From: Lycorma delicatula
Lineage: Eukaryota > Arthropoda > Insecta > Hemiptera > Fulgoridae
Reading direction: 5' to 3'
DNA: 64,000 bases
Assembly: GCF_047948215.1 (NCBI RefSeq)
Contig: NC_134463.1
Coordinates: 97,368,657-97,432,656, forward strand
Below the pieces are notes generated by a model. That model ran no database searches. It saw only the letters and a program-made list of their open reading frames with translations, and was not told the origin of the DNA. Shown here piece after piece: positions 10,405-21,676 of the stretch. Each line of letters starts with the position of its first letter. Within the stretch, counting starts at the first letter, position 1. The position numbers and the translations under genes are program-made.

Positions 10405-10870
10405 GAAAACAGAGAAATTATAAATATATCTTAACCAAACAACCTATGCTTGCTAACCTTCGTTCGCTAGTTCAGGTTAGCAAGCGAAGCGAGCGTAGGT
10501 TAAGTTTGGCTAGATTATATTTATAATTATAGGCATAATGCTTATACTGGACCTCTCTCAGGTACATTTGGAAGAGAATGTTTGAATGAAATCGATGAGT
10601 AGAAATAATAAAAAATTGGTTAGCGAGCAAAGCGATCGTAGGTTAATTTGGTTAAATTATATTTATAATTTTTCTATAAATACCCACTGATTTGAAAAAA
10701 AATTATTTTTTTTCGGAATCTGACAGAACTTTTTCAATTTTTTTTCTTCCAAATCGGTGGGTAATTGCAGATAAATTATAAATATAATTTCTCTTTTTGA
10801 GAGATTAAAATAAAAATATAATCTTTCTTTTAAAGAGATTATATTTATAATTTCTTGCTATCGGATTCCG
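10405..10870. repeat. Nested inverted and direct repeats
   Basis: AATTATAAATATA plus TTAACCAAACAACCTA on the left reappears reversed as TAGGTTAAGTTTGG plus TATATTTATAATT near 10493-10530, and again as TAGGTTAATTTGG near 10630-10665. The phrase AGCGAAGCGAGCG and variants repeat. A second inverted pair, ACCCACTGATTTG and CAAATCGGTGGGT, lies near 10682 and 10752. It looks like a foldback or MITE-like composite with no ORF. Confidence 0.6.
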
Positions 10871-11329
10871 AAAAAACACCAAATTATTTTTTTTTTTAAT
10901 TTCTTCTTTTGGAAGTTTGCATAAATTTCAAAAATAATACAAAAAAATTATTAATCTTTTTATGTGGTATCGATATAAGAAAGTTTAGATTTACATGAAA
11001 AACTAAGTATTATTCTTTACTTTTTCTCTAATAACAAGAAATCTATATTGTATGTGATATTAAAAAAGAAAATATGGAATCTGAAAAAGGTTTATTCCTA
11101 TTTGTTGGATACTTAATGAATATTTCTACTTTTTTGAGAATTTTGGGGTCATAGTAGACCACTTTAGTCAACTCTGACTAAAGAGTGACTAAAGTCACTC
11201 TTCGTGTTTTATTTTTGTTTGCTTCCCAATACTGTCATTCTGTCAGAGCTTGCTTTTTTGAGTACTTTTGAACAAACCCTCGTTATTGTTTCCTTTTTTT
11301 AAATTTTAAATCTGGAGATTACTTCTTTT

Positions 11330-12510
11330 AGTATTTATATATTGTCAGTTTTGTTTCGTAAATCATCTATTGTGATTTCTAGTTCTTGCATATCTTGTTT
11401 ATAATCGGTAATACAGGTCGGAGTTTTGGACATTTTACAGTATTTCTCGACTAGTTTCCTCATGAGCCTGTTCGGTTCTGTTCTTATTATGTGTCCAAAG
11501 AAGGAGATTCTTTTCTTACTAAAGTAGTCTAGAGCTGGCTCTACGTCTTTACGTACCTTTTAGTTTGGTATGAGTCTCCATTTTCCCCCATCAGTAAGTC
11601 GTCTTTTATTTATGCACATTCTTAGAATTCTTATTTCTATTCTTTGCATCTCTGCTGAGTAGGAAATGTTGGATCTTAGTTTGAAGAGTGTTTCGCTTCC
11701 ATATGATATTATAGGTCTGATTACAGTTTTGTAATGTTTGAGTTTTGTATCTATTGATATGCATCTTTGGTATATGTTGTTTTGGTGGTATTTTGTGCAT
11801 AACTGAGCTTTTGTGTTCTTTCTTTCCAGTTTAGTTTTTCTTTGAGGTCATGTATGATATTTTCTTCTAAATATTTAAATCATTTAACTAGCTCGACTTC
11901 GTGTCCGTTTATGATTACGTGGTTCATACCACGTTTACGGCCATTATTTTAGTCTTTTCATATGATATTCTTAGACCTATTTTTCTGTTAGTTCTTTCAA
12001 TGAAGTTACTTGGATTCTAGCATCTTCGATGTTATTGGCTAGAAACGCTAGGTCATCTGCAAATCCTAGACAGTTTACTTTGATATGGTTTATGTGTTTC
12101 CTTGCTTCAATTGTTACTTGTGGTTGGTCTTTTTTGTTCCATTCTCTCATTACATATTCTAGGGCGCAGTTGAAGAACAGTGGGGATAGTCCATCTCCTT
12201 GTCTTAAACCTGTTTTGATAAGGAATGGTTCTGATATTTCTCCTTTGAATTTTATTTTGCAATATGTGTCAGTTAACGTGAGTTCTATCATTTTTACTAG
12301 TTTCGAGTGTAATCCTAGGTTTCTTAATATTTTCAGCATTGATGGTCTGTGAATACTGCGTAGGCCGTAGGCTTTTTGGAAGTCTATGAATGATATTATT
12401 AGTTGTCTTCGTTTCATTATGTGTATATCTATTATTAATTTGAGAGTGATTATTTTTCAGGATAGTTACTCCACGGTCTAAATCCCTCCTTTTTTTCTCC
12501 CGGTTCATTT
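11330..12510 (-). pseudogene. LINE reverse transcriptase, decayed (RTE-like)
   Basis: The minus strand encodes a recognisable non-LTR reverse transcriptase core. ISFIDFQKAYG is the catalytic motif A region. Then come LVKMIELTLTDTY, IKTGLRQGDGLSPLFFNCAL (motif B), and CLGFADDLAFLAN (motif C, FADD, intact), in one 146-codon frame at 11977-12417. Further downstream, in other frames, thumb sequences follow (AVIRP-like VIRPIISYGSETLF, RISFFGHIIRTEP), then decay to about 11330. Upstream sequence to 12508 is in another frame. Endonuclease and both ends of the element are missing. An RTE-like assignment is tentative. The element also has a shadow ORF on the + strand that is not a gene. Confidence 0.85.
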
Positions 12511-12699
12511 TTACTTTATTATTAAATAGTTAATTATATAATCAATATTTTATTAAAATAGTCAATATTAGGATTTTAACGAATAAAAAATATTAATATT
12601 TAGCCAAAAAAACTAATTAATATAATTAAATTTGACTTTGTTATTTGTTGTTTTTATTTAATTTCCTCGTTATTTTATTATTTTTTTGATTCAGTTTAT

Positions 12700-12729
12700 T
12701 TTTAACCATACTGAACAGTATGGTTAAAA
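12700..12729. repeat. Perfect 14-bp palindrome, 2-nt loop
   Basis: TTTTAACCATACTG and its exact reverse complement flank AA. It can extrude as a cruciform. Confidence 0.9.
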
Positions 12730-13868
12730 CCTTTATATAGGAAAGGCCTAACTTTACTCCTTTGACTATTAGCTATTGAATACTCGTACATTATCTCGTC
12801 GCTTTTCTAAGCTATGAGCTTTTACAAGTTTGTCTCTTTAATTGAGTTACCGTAAATTAATTTTCCAGCGCATTGCTACTTGTTTGAAGGTATTTATAAA
12901 CATAAAAACAGCAGTCGGTCTAAAAATAACTATGTTATAAATAAAAAAAAATTATAAATTTTTAATAACTTAATTTCAAATATTTTTTACGTTATTTTAA
13001 AGATTGTATTGATATGATTAAATTTATAAGTAAGAATGAATTTTATATAAAAGCTAGTCATTCTGTCATCACTTTACTGTTGAAAACAATGTTATCCGAT
13101 ATCTCAAAAAGTTGCAATATAAATTATCCTTCAACTTTCGAATAAAGAAACCAAAAATTATGTTTCCAAAACGTGTAGTTCTTAGAATATTAGTTTCGTG
13201 AAATTTAATGTAAAATACACGGGAGGATTAATTAATTTAATCATACCGAGCTTGAAATTCGAGAAAATCATATTATTTACATCGTTGTTGTTTTTCTGTT
13301 TCTTCTTTTTTTCGTTTCCCCTTTTCCTCTCTTTCTATCATTGTTCCTGCCCTTCTTTTTTCTCTTATTTTCCTTTTGTTTTTCTCTTTTCTTTTTTCCG
13401 TTTTCTTTCCTTTTATTCTCTATTAACTCTTCTTCTGTCTCTTCTTTCTTCATTATTTTGTTGTTCTTCTTCTCCTTTACAAGTCTCTTCAGCTCCTTCA
13501 TCTTCTTATCTCCTTCTTTTCTTTCACTACAATTTTTGGTGAGCTTGAAACTTCTTTACAATCCTCTGTTACAGCCTTTTTATAGCCTTTTCTTTTTATC
13601 AGTTTCTTCATTAGATTACTTTTTACTTCAGTTTAACGGTTTATTTCTTTATTGGTGAACCATATTCATTTGTATTATTATTATAATTTTTTTTAATAAA
13701 TATTATATTTTGAAAATTGTTATAAGACTTATTTACCCTTTCTTTACGCTAAGACATAAGGAAACAACTTAAATAAGTTGTCTACCTCCAATTATTATAT
13801 AAGTATATTATATTTTATATTATATATATTACATATTATATAAGTATAAGTATATTGTAAGTTGTCTA
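12730..13868. other. Gene-free; strand-asymmetric pyrimidine tract at 13280-13520
   Basis: From 13280 to 13520 the + strand is almost entirely C and T, producing Phe/Ser/Leu-rich ORFs on + and Lys/Glu-rich ORFs on minus. Neither looks like a gene. The rest is AT-rich with a TA-rich patch at 13797-13860. Confidence 0.7.
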
Positions 13869-13869
13869 T

Positions 13870-14290
13870 ATAAGTCCGATACCAAACTAGTTCAAGTGCC
13901 ACTCAGATATTCCAAGTCTAGCATGTGTTGGCGTTTCAGTAGCTGGACATGTTCACTATTGTCTAGGAAATTAACCGCTTGCAAGTTCACATGACTCTTT
14001 AGTCGTTTTCTGTAACTTAAACTGAACCGTTTTATATCGTCATGAACATAAGACAATCCAAGATAGACGTGAATTTCCTCATTACGAGGGAACCACGGTT
14101 CTTCTGCAATGGTCCGAAACAAGATGGATCACACCAACTTGTTCTGTAAACGTTGTATAATCTCAACGTTTCTTTTTCACATCGTGCCCCATAACTGTAT
14201 GCCACATGTCCAATCCGGTTTTAGAATCACCTTGTATATCAAAAGTTTATTGTTAAACAACAGGTGTGAGTTCCTACCTAATAAAGAATA
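13870..14290 (-). pseudogene. Jockey-type LINE ORF2 C-terminal fragment
   Basis: The minus strand reads NNKLLIYKVILKPDWTCGIQ and LWGT, then a stop, NVEIIQRLQNKLV, and an open frame with EEPWFPRNEEIHVYLGL, VHDDIKRFSLSYRKRLKSHV and LLKRQHMLDLEYL. This order (KLLIYK..LKP.W.YGIQLWG, ..IIQR.QNK, APWY.RN..IH.DL, RL..HP) is the conserved thumb and C-terminal region of Jockey-clade elements. Two stops interrupt it. The RT core and the 5' half are absent. The clade name is from memory of the motif order. Confidence 0.8.
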
Positions 14291-14295
14291 AAGCT

Positions 14296-14458
14296 TTTTT
14301 CTTTTTTACCTCCGAGACCACTGTTAGGTATTGCTTCAGAGGACGAGATGAATGATTTTTAGCGTGTGTGAAAAATGCCATGCCTGACCGGGATTCGAAC
14401 CCAGGACCTCCGGATGAAAAGCCGAGACGCTATCACTCGCGCCACGGAGGCCGCGTGT
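14296..14458 (-). mobile_element. SINE family C with tRNA-like head
   Basis: On the minus strand the head GGCCTCCGTGGCGCGAGTG holds an A-box-like region, and GGTTCGAATCCCGG is a perfect B box. The anticodon arm leaves an 8-nt loop (CTTTTCAT), so it is not a standard tRNA. It continues into GGCATTTTTCACACGC and then a tail (ATTCATC..GTCCTCTGAAGCAATACCT, CGGAGG) related to the SINE-A tail. That tail shows it is a SINE, not a tRNA gene. Confidence 0.8.
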
Positions 14459-14469
14459 AATAAAGCCTA

Positions 14470-15550
14470 CCCAAACGATTAAACTTGGTGTTAAGTTGAT
14501 GTCTTTTCTCTTTTACGTTAAACGATGATCAAGGTACCGAACCCGGTCAGACTTCGGGACACTTGCCCTTCTCAATGCAAACGTAATGTGATTTGATTTA
14601 TTCTGATTTACTTTTATCCTTCGTTTTGCTAGCCACTCACCGATCAAATCTAACACCAATTGTAACTTCGTTGACGCTTTTAAATTATGCATTTAAAGAA
14701 TTACATTTTTTTCTTTAATTTCTATTTTCTCATTAAAGTCTCAGTCTTAAGAGTGCTTAAAGTGTAATTTATTTCTTAAATAATTACCATTGCAGAAGTA
14801 AAAGCTATTTTTTTTTCTAAAGTAGAAACTAAAATTTTATATCTATTTCTAAATTAAGAATAACTTAAAATCCAAATAATTGTGAAATTTGTGTTAAAGT
14901 GAGTCAATAAGATTTTGTCGAGAAGAACCACAAACAAGGTAATAATTAATAAGTAGTTTAGTAAGTATATTGTACGTACAACGATAGAGAGTTATTGAGA
15001 GAATAAAAAATATATTCAGGCTAGTAAATAAATAATATTGTTTCACATAGTACTCCAGATGGGATCCTTGAAAACTGTGAAATTTATTGTGTAAACGCAC
15101 AAACTGTTGCGTAGTAAATAAAATTTACGTCACACTTTATTATGATTTATTTATTTATTTATCTTGTGTTGTTTGTATCTAAATTAATGTAGTACAAAAA
15201 AAATTTAACCATAATTCTATAATTTTTACACCGAGTACTCCTTAAAGATAAGTAATATTTGTGTGTTATATTTCTTGGTGTATTTGTATGACTGTAATCA
15301 TCGAATAGCGCCACTTATTTTCATGAAAAGTATTTTCAATATTCTGTGTATTTCATTATTGAAAGTAACAATGTTAAATAATAATTTTTAAATAAACTAA
15401 TAATATTGTGGATAATAGCCGCATCTTTCTATAAATGGATAGAGAGAAATTATTAGAAAGAAATCAAGTAAGCTTTAAATATAGATGCCGTCAAAAAATA
15501 AAAACGAATTGAAAGAATACACATATGTTTTTGATTACATTATAATATTT
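14470..15550. other. Gene-free AT-rich stretch
   Basis: Apart from a 68-codon unrecognised minus ORF (14894-15100), I see nothing in this segment. Confidence 0.5.
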
Positions 15551-15552
15551 AT

Positions 15553-15857
15553 TTTTTCCTAATGTGTACGTTGCAACCCATGGCCCAATGAGATGAAGAT
15601 GATTTGTATAAAATGTAAATGAGGGGTAGTCTTGTACAGACTTAGGTCGACCATTTCTGAGATGTGTGGTTAATTAAATTCCATCCATCAAATTAAACCG
15701 GTATCCATTTTCTAGTATTAAAATACGTATAAAATCAACTAACGTTTACTAGGATTGAACCTCAGAACCTTGGACTTCGGAAATCAGCTGTTGAATAAGT
15801 GATTTACGATGTCAAGTTTACCACTTGACCTTGACTTGACTTGACACTTGACTTGAG
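15553..15857 (-). mobile_element. SINE family B
   Basis: Read on the minus strand, it carries the A/B-shared body, but its 3' end is CATCTCATTGGG...GGTTGCAACGTACACATTAGG plus an A-run, matching the copies at 31.8 and 63.6 kb. Its tRNA-like head is preceded by a small expansion of CAAGT-type units (15826-15857). Confidence 0.8.
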
Positions 15858-16149
15858 GTAGTCTTAAACCAGGGGGTTATCCTACTTGTCTAGTCTTTTA
15901 TGGGAATAAAAAGGGATTTTATGTTGTAAAATGGGACAAAATATTTAAAATTTATGTATAAAACATTATGAAATATTATATATTTTTTTTTAAATCTGTA
16001 GAAAAATCAGGTAGTAATGGTAAAAACAGAAGATATAGAAAGATGTCAACAGATAAGATTATCTAATTCAGAAAGGAATGAGACAAGAATGTTGTCTGTT
16101 CCTGTTATAATTTTAAATTGTACGTAAAATAAGCAGTATAGGAACTGAA

Positions 16150-16890
16150 AGATTAATTAGTTTAACTATCCAAAGAGACACAGTGAAAATGATAAGGTTT
16201 GCTGATGATATTATCCGTTATGATGAAACAAAAATCGTATTTAGAGAAATTCTGAATGGCATCAGTCTTGCTAGGAAAGAAACTTAGTCTAAAAGTGAAT
16301 AAAAATAAATCAAACGTAATGAAATATGACAGAAAGAATGAAAAGAAATTAAATACCATAATATATAAAAAATTACAAAATTTCCTATATTTGGAGTAAA
16401 ATATCAAAAAGGACAGACGTAAAAAGTTACATATAAAACAGACTGGCACAAACAAGGAGAGTTTTTCTAAAAAAATAAAAGTTTGATAGTAGCTAATGTA
16501 AATTTAAGCATTATTTTTTTTTTTTTAAATATTTATCTAAAGTGTACTGCTTTATGGCAGTAAAATGCGGATGACAGAAAAATCAGAAAGGGAAAAAATT
16601 GAAACCTTTGAAATTTGGTGTTAAGTAGAAATAAAAAAGTAGACTTGTTAATAAAATAGAAAATGAAGAGACCTTAAGATGAACAGAAGAGAAGAGAAGT
16701 TTACAGTAGAACGTTGTAAAAAAACTAAATAGGTATTAAATGGCCCTCTACCATTAATTAGGACATCCAGATTTCGTTAACTTGGCAGTAGAGGGACGAG
16801 GAAAAGGTGAAACTGTAGAAGAGACAGAGTGAAATATACGGGAAAAATTAAGGATATAAGATAGGATAAATATATTGTTGTTAAAATAAA
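16150..16890 (+). pseudogene. LINE ORF2 C-terminal half, heavily decayed
   Basis: The + strand shows the RT motif C region as MIRFADDII (near 16190), then KLSLKVNKNKSNVMKY, the stretch after the FADD motif in RTE-like elements, and LQNFLYLE. A T-run near 16505 precedes KVYCFMAVKCG and EREKIETFEIWC, equivalent to the VLLYGSETW/..LE.FE.WCWRR thumb. The 3' part to about 16890 keeps only patches (VERCKKTK, FVNLAVEGRG). It is interrupted by stops throughout and resembles the element at 28-29 kb. Confidence 0.65.
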
Positions 16891-16982
16891 TGGTGAATTA
16901 AATCAAATTAATCGATTGACTGATTAAAAAAAATGTTCATTTTGATTAGTTTAGCTATATATCACAAGTTTTAAAATTTTAG

Positions 16983-17200
16983 CTTTTTTTTTTTTAGCCT
17001 CCGGGAATTACCGTTCAGAGAATGAAATGTATGAAGCATGAGTGTAAATGAAGTGAGTGTAGTCTTGTACAGTCTCAGTTCGACCATTTCTGAGATGTGT
17101 GGTTAATTGAAACCCAACCACCAAAGAACACCGGTATCCACGATCTAGTATTCAAATCTGTGCAAACCCAACCCGGTGGGTTTGCTTTTGTCCTTAGTAT
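16983..17200 (-). mobile_element. SINE family A with deleted head
   Basis: On the minus strand the body and tail are present (ACTAGATCGTGGATACC, CCACACATCTCAGAAATGG, CCCGGAGGCTAAAAAAAA). The tRNA-like head is reduced to a few bases: the sequence jumps from AACCCACCGGGTTGGG directly to the CACAGATTTGAATACTAG body, losing both Pol III boxes. Confidence 0.8.
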
Positions 17201-17870
17201 GTCTTTTTTGTTACAAGTCCGGTAGAAATACCTCTAAGCGTAATTCTATATTTCTTTCCTCCATTAATGTCGTCCCTCAGTGATGATCGAATTTGTATGA
17301 AAGGTGAATGGAGCGAATCATTGTAATTTATCAATTTATTATGAAAAATGTTTTAAAATTTAGAAATTATTTTAAAGTTAAAAAATTAACATGGACAGAA
17401 ATGAAAGGGAGAGGATAGGAATAAACCGGTTAAATAACTGAAGAACCCCCCCCCCAAAACAAAAATTGATTTTAAAACGTTAAAGAACGTGTTCTTTCTG
17501 AAACTTGATCGAGTATGTAATCCATTTATTCATAACAAAAACTAATACATTAATTTCCTGTCTTAGAATATTCGTCTTTTAGTTTTGACTAGTGTAAAAT
17601 ATTTCATTTCCTATAGATATCAGAATTGCTTTCTTTAAAAATATTGATTTCCAGTATTCATTCGTTCCCCGTAGTTAACGGTTAGAGTGCATTATGATAA
17701 TAATATCAATTATTTGACTGTATATCAATTAAACTTCGTAGAGGGTTCGTCATACTGATATGTAACAATATATTTGATACAACAGAGAAGATATGAATGG
17801 GAAACCACTTCACATTTAATTATTTTAGTAAAGCTGTTGTTATTCTTTATACTGGCTAATACTTTTCAGC

Positions 17871-18012
17871 AGTCTCTTGCAGCTTATATGAGGTTTGCGA
17901 GACCCAGCAAAAATAAAAAAAGTGGTTTAAGAGATTTCATACAGCTAATAAAGATAATCTTTTCTTTTCTCTTATACGTGTGTACACAATTTAATAAATA
18001 TTGTCTTTTATG
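17871..18012 (+). other. Possible terminal coding exon (weak)
   Basis: A pyrimidine-rich tract ending in CTTTTCAG at 17863-17870 looks like a 3' splice site. It is followed by an open frame, QSLAAYMRFARPSKNKKSG then LRDFIQLIKIIF, to a stop at 18011-18013, with an AATAAA overlapping the end. I recognise no protein. The upstream part of the 79-codon ORF would be intron. Codon content is unremarkable and no partner exon was found, so this may be chance. Confidence 0.12.
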
Positions 18013-18433
18013 AATTACTTTTTCTTATTCGTTTTTTTTATCATATTTTTAAACGTCTTGATCCTACAAAGAAATAATAATTTTTGTGAAAATTAAAGTA
18101 ATTTATAAGCTAATTAAGATCTAGTCTCATTTTTTGTTATTTATATGTCGTATAATTTCAGTGAATAATGTAAATAATGAAATATTTTTATTTTAATATA
18201 TAAAAGCAGTATATTTTTGAACTGTACAAATTTTTTTTATGGAGTTTAAAATATATGTTATTGTTTTGTAAAGAGGTATTAAATTTATTAACTGATGACG
18301 AGAAATCATGTAAACGAATCTTTTTACACATATTCACAAGGAGAATAGACATAACGTAAAACTTGGATAAAGTAATGAAAAAGAAAATTTTTTTTTTTAT
18401 TCAATTAGGAATATACTTAATATATATATATAT

Positions 18434-19080
18434 ACGAGGTGTGATCAAAAAATACGGTGAATAATTTTTTATTAAAAAAGTAATAAGGTTACATAGAATT
18501 CGATTCCTTCAAAGTACTGTCCTTGGCTAGCAATGCACTTATCCCAACGTTGACTCCATGACTGGAGGCATTTCTGGAAGGCGTCTTTCGGAAGGGCTTT
18601 CAGCTGCTCGGTCGTGGCCCTCTCAATGTCAGCAATGGTGTCAAAACATTTTCCTTTAAGCACAGTTTTAATTTTTGGGAAGAGCCAAAAGTCGCATGGT
18701 GTTAAATCCGGTGAGTATGGCAGATGTGGACAGACAGGAACACTTTTTTCGGCCAAAAAATCGCGAATGAGAAGCGAGGTGTGACACGGCGCGTTGTCGT
18801 GGTGAAGAAGGAAGCCATTGGTCCATTTTTATGGTCGCTTTCTTCGTACGTCGTTTCCCTTTGAACGCTTTGAACGGATCCGTACGAGATGTTAAGGTCT
18901 TCCGCTTTTGCACATTTTCAATTGTTTTTGAGATTACTGGACGTCCCGCACGCTGCTCGTCTTCAACAGACTCATTTCCGTTTTTAAATCGGTCATACCA
19001 CTTGTACACAGTCTTTTTTTTAGCTAATTTGCAGTAAATTAAACTCTCAGTTTCTGTCCAGTTTTTTAAGTTATTTTAAA
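18434..19080 (-). pseudogene. mariner transposon with internal and 5' deletion
   Basis: The right end of the gene map (18434) has a TA followed by CGAGGTGTGATCAAAAAATA, a mariner terminal-repeat-like end. The minus strand encodes the N-terminal helix-turn-helix linker (VYKWYDRFKNGNESVEDEQR, AGRPVISKTIENVQK). It then passes directly to WTNGFLLHHDNAPCHTSLL, the second catalytic Asp block, and on to PHLPYSPDLTPCDFWLFPKI, the third. The middle third of the transposase with the first catalytic Asp is missing, and the first ATG end and its terminal repeat are gone. The C-terminal 94-codon frame 18472-18756 ends in a stop. It is therefore a dead MLE, yet its C-terminal half is well preserved, so the insertion is probably not very old. 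Confidence 0.9.
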
Positions 19081-19119
19081 ATTTAAACCGATCTGCATTA
19101 GAGATTGTTCTGTCTACCT

Positions 19120-19190
19120 TTTCTTTCTTTTTCCTGTTTAGCCTCCGGTAATTGTCTATCAGATAATACTTCAGAGGATGAATGAGGATG
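19120..19190 (-). mobile_element. SINE family A, 3' tail only
   Basis: The minus strand reads CATCCTCATTCATCCTCTGA then CCGGAGGCTAAACAGGAAAA. Only the last 70 bp of the family remain, as expected from 5' truncation during reverse transcription. Confidence 0.85.
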
Positions 19191-19199
19191 ATATTATTA

Positions 19200-20765
19200 T
19201 TATATTGAATAGAATTTATTATCAATTAAAAAAATTATTCGGTGGAATCAACACCTGAAGAGAATGTCTGATGATAATAATAATTTTATTCTATATGATA
19301 TAATTTCTTTAACAGAATAATTTTATGCATCTACGGAAAGGATTCCCGTACAAGCACAAAATTATCAGTCACGCGGAATGAGAGACATTGGTAGACCACG
19401 TAAAAATGTAAGTAACTCATTATGAGTTAGGAACAGGCATCAGCCTAATATTTGTGTGTTAGACGAAGAAAAAGGAGAAGGAAAAAATTATAACCGGATT
19501 GAATTTTTTCGCTTATCGCTTAAGAGTTCAATTACTCAGATAATGCTGTTTTTTCTTTCTTCAACATGTAAATACTACGCTTCAACAAACCACCATTTCA
19601 TATAATGGTAAACTGGATAAAGATCAAATTTTATTGGTAAAACTAAGTGTCGAGAATAATATAATTAATACTCGTGTGTGCGCGTATATATATATTCTTC
19701 TTTATACAGTTGACTTCTTCAAGTAGTATAAATATCTCTAATTTGATAATAATAAGTGAGTAATTAAATAATCATAAAATTTTTGTTATCAAAAATCAAA
19801 AATAGGGAATCTTTGCACATATTTTCTAACATTATTTCAACATGATGAATATTTATTATGGTTATATAATTCTGTGTTAATAAAATATTCGATTGTTTGC
19901 AAATCAGCAGCTAGTGAATCTGTACTCATTGTATCGTACGTTACGTGAAACAATGAGTTTTAACAATACAACCTGACAGCAATTATTTCAGTTTATCTAT
20001 TTATTTCTTTGTTTAGACTACAGTTACAAAATAGGATAACTGTCTATACTACCTCATTTCATTCATTTTCGTTCATCGTCAATTACTGTCCATATCACAC
20101 TCATAACACTCTTCTACCGTTCACTGCGTCGGTTTGTTTGTACCATTCATTATATGTTAATATCAGCGCTTGTTTTACTAAACGTACTTACTATCTAATT
20201 TCCTACTCTTGTTTATTATTTGCTACTTCTTTATGTTATTTCAATCCTATGACAACCGCTTATAAACGACTGCTTTGTTTAATTCAAAACAGTATACTAT
20301 CTCTCTTTTAACATACATACATTTTTTCGTTAAATTAAAAAAAAAAAAAATGTAAATAGTGAAAATACGTATTTTTTTTATAATTCAAATATATTACTTT
20401 TTTTATTGATAAAGTATTTTAACTTGAAATTACTAGAATAAAAAAAATCAATGAAAATAATTTTACGTTTACAGTTTTATTGGATTATGAATTTTATTTA
20501 ATCATCCCATTTTTTAATTTAATTTTACACCGAATTTACTTACAGTAAGAGTTGAAGATACACTTTCATAATTTATCGTTGAAATTTGGTCTGAGATTTT
20601 TATATTATCATTGCAAGGAATTAAATTTCAAAATATTCAATTTAGTGCGGGTTGTTTTCTAATAAAGGAATTAAGGCTTATTGAAACATTTGCATACGAA
20701 TAACTAAAAACTGTTGAAGTAACTTTTCTCATCTGATTAAATTAAAATAATAATAATAAATCATG
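19200..20765. other. Gene-free AT-rich stretch
   Basis: No recognisable protein. A 100-codon + ORF (20009-20311) is not similar to anything I know and lies in AT-rich sequence with no splice or promoter context. Confidence 0.5.
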
Positions 20766-20769
20766 TACT

Positions 20770-21670
20770 TTATGAGATATTCTGCGGAGGTGCCTGCGGA
20801 AGAGGCTACAGAGCCTTGCCATGGAACCATGGTAGCTGGAATTGGACACCACGACTAATAGAAGATCCTTGTACAGGTTTATACGATATCTGGGGGATGG
20901 TATGCCTTGAGTTCGTTTTTAAGAGAACGGGTGCCCAGGTGCTCACCAACCATGTTAATTTGAATCAATATCTGTTTCGGTTCCGCCTGGCAGCTGACAA
21001 GCTGTGCGTCTGCGAGGAGGACCAGTCAAATTAACACTTGATGTTTGACTGCCCTGTTGTGTCAGAGACCGGGCCACCCTGGAACTTAGAGTTAAAGGGG
21101 AAAATTGACTACTCACAAGCGGCGAGTCAATGTGGCGAGAGAGCCGCATTTTTGGACCGTGTGGGAGTTTGTCGATGCGGTTTCTATGTTCAACCGACGT
21201 CAGTAGTTTACTTACGGGAAAGAGTCCTAACACACTACTGCGGGAAGCTAACCTTGAGATATATGGCTGACCACCAGCCAATTAAGGCTCCAAGCGTTTT
21301 AATACGGTGGACAGGTACTTTCTGGCATTCAGCGACCTAGACGTAGTAGCGAATTTCTGTCTAGACGAAGTAAATTTTAATTTACGGATGTCATATATTT
21401 TTAGTAGCTGATGGGGTGCGCCTACCCGTTTTAGTAAATATATGACAAGTGAGCGGTTGGGACACGTAAGATGATGGTGTATCCCACCGCGCTTGGTCCG
21501 CTCACGCTGTTAGGTAAGCGCTAGGAGCTATTTAGGACCCTGGTCGCTAAACTGTTTCGTGGCTCAATAGCCGTTTGTGGCACAGACATTCAGTCTTATA
21601 CTTTGGGGAGACCGAATGGGGTAGTGGCTCGAGAAATGCCAAGCAAACCAATTATGAGATATCCAATAAG
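20770..21670 (+). pseudogene. LINE ORF2 C-terminus and 3' UTR
   Basis: From about 20775 the base composition rises to near 50% GC. The + strand reads QVLTNHVNLNQYLFRFRLAA then DKLCVCEEDQSN, stop, HLMFDCPVV. That is the G-H-.-.-.-YL.RF....C..C....TAEH....CP zinc-knuckle tail of R1/Jockey-type ORF2, with one stop and one residue change breaking it. After AAFLDRVGVCR the frame closes. The next ~350 bp (to about 21670) are non-coding but have the same base composition, so they are probably the 3' UTR. A SINE-A follows directly on the opposite strand. Confidence 0.7.
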
Positions 21671-21676
21671 TCTACT

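Noticed and set aside
12029..12352. 107-codon + ORF
   Set aside because: Antisense to the RT frame with an intact FADD motif at 11977-12417.
13198..13658. Overlapping + ORFs of 105-114 codons and a 74-codon minus ORF
   Set aside because: They translate the pyrimidine/purine tract (Phe/Ser/Leu or Lys/Glu repeats) and show no domain or start context.
14386..14458. Apparent tRNA gene on the minus strand
   Set aside because: The B box is perfect, but the anticodon loop has 8 nt, the acceptor ends do not pair, and the sequence continues into a SINE tail. It is a SINE head.
20955..21281. 108-codon minus ORF
   Set aside because: Antisense to a LINE C-terminus with a recognisable knuckle and CP motif on the + strand.
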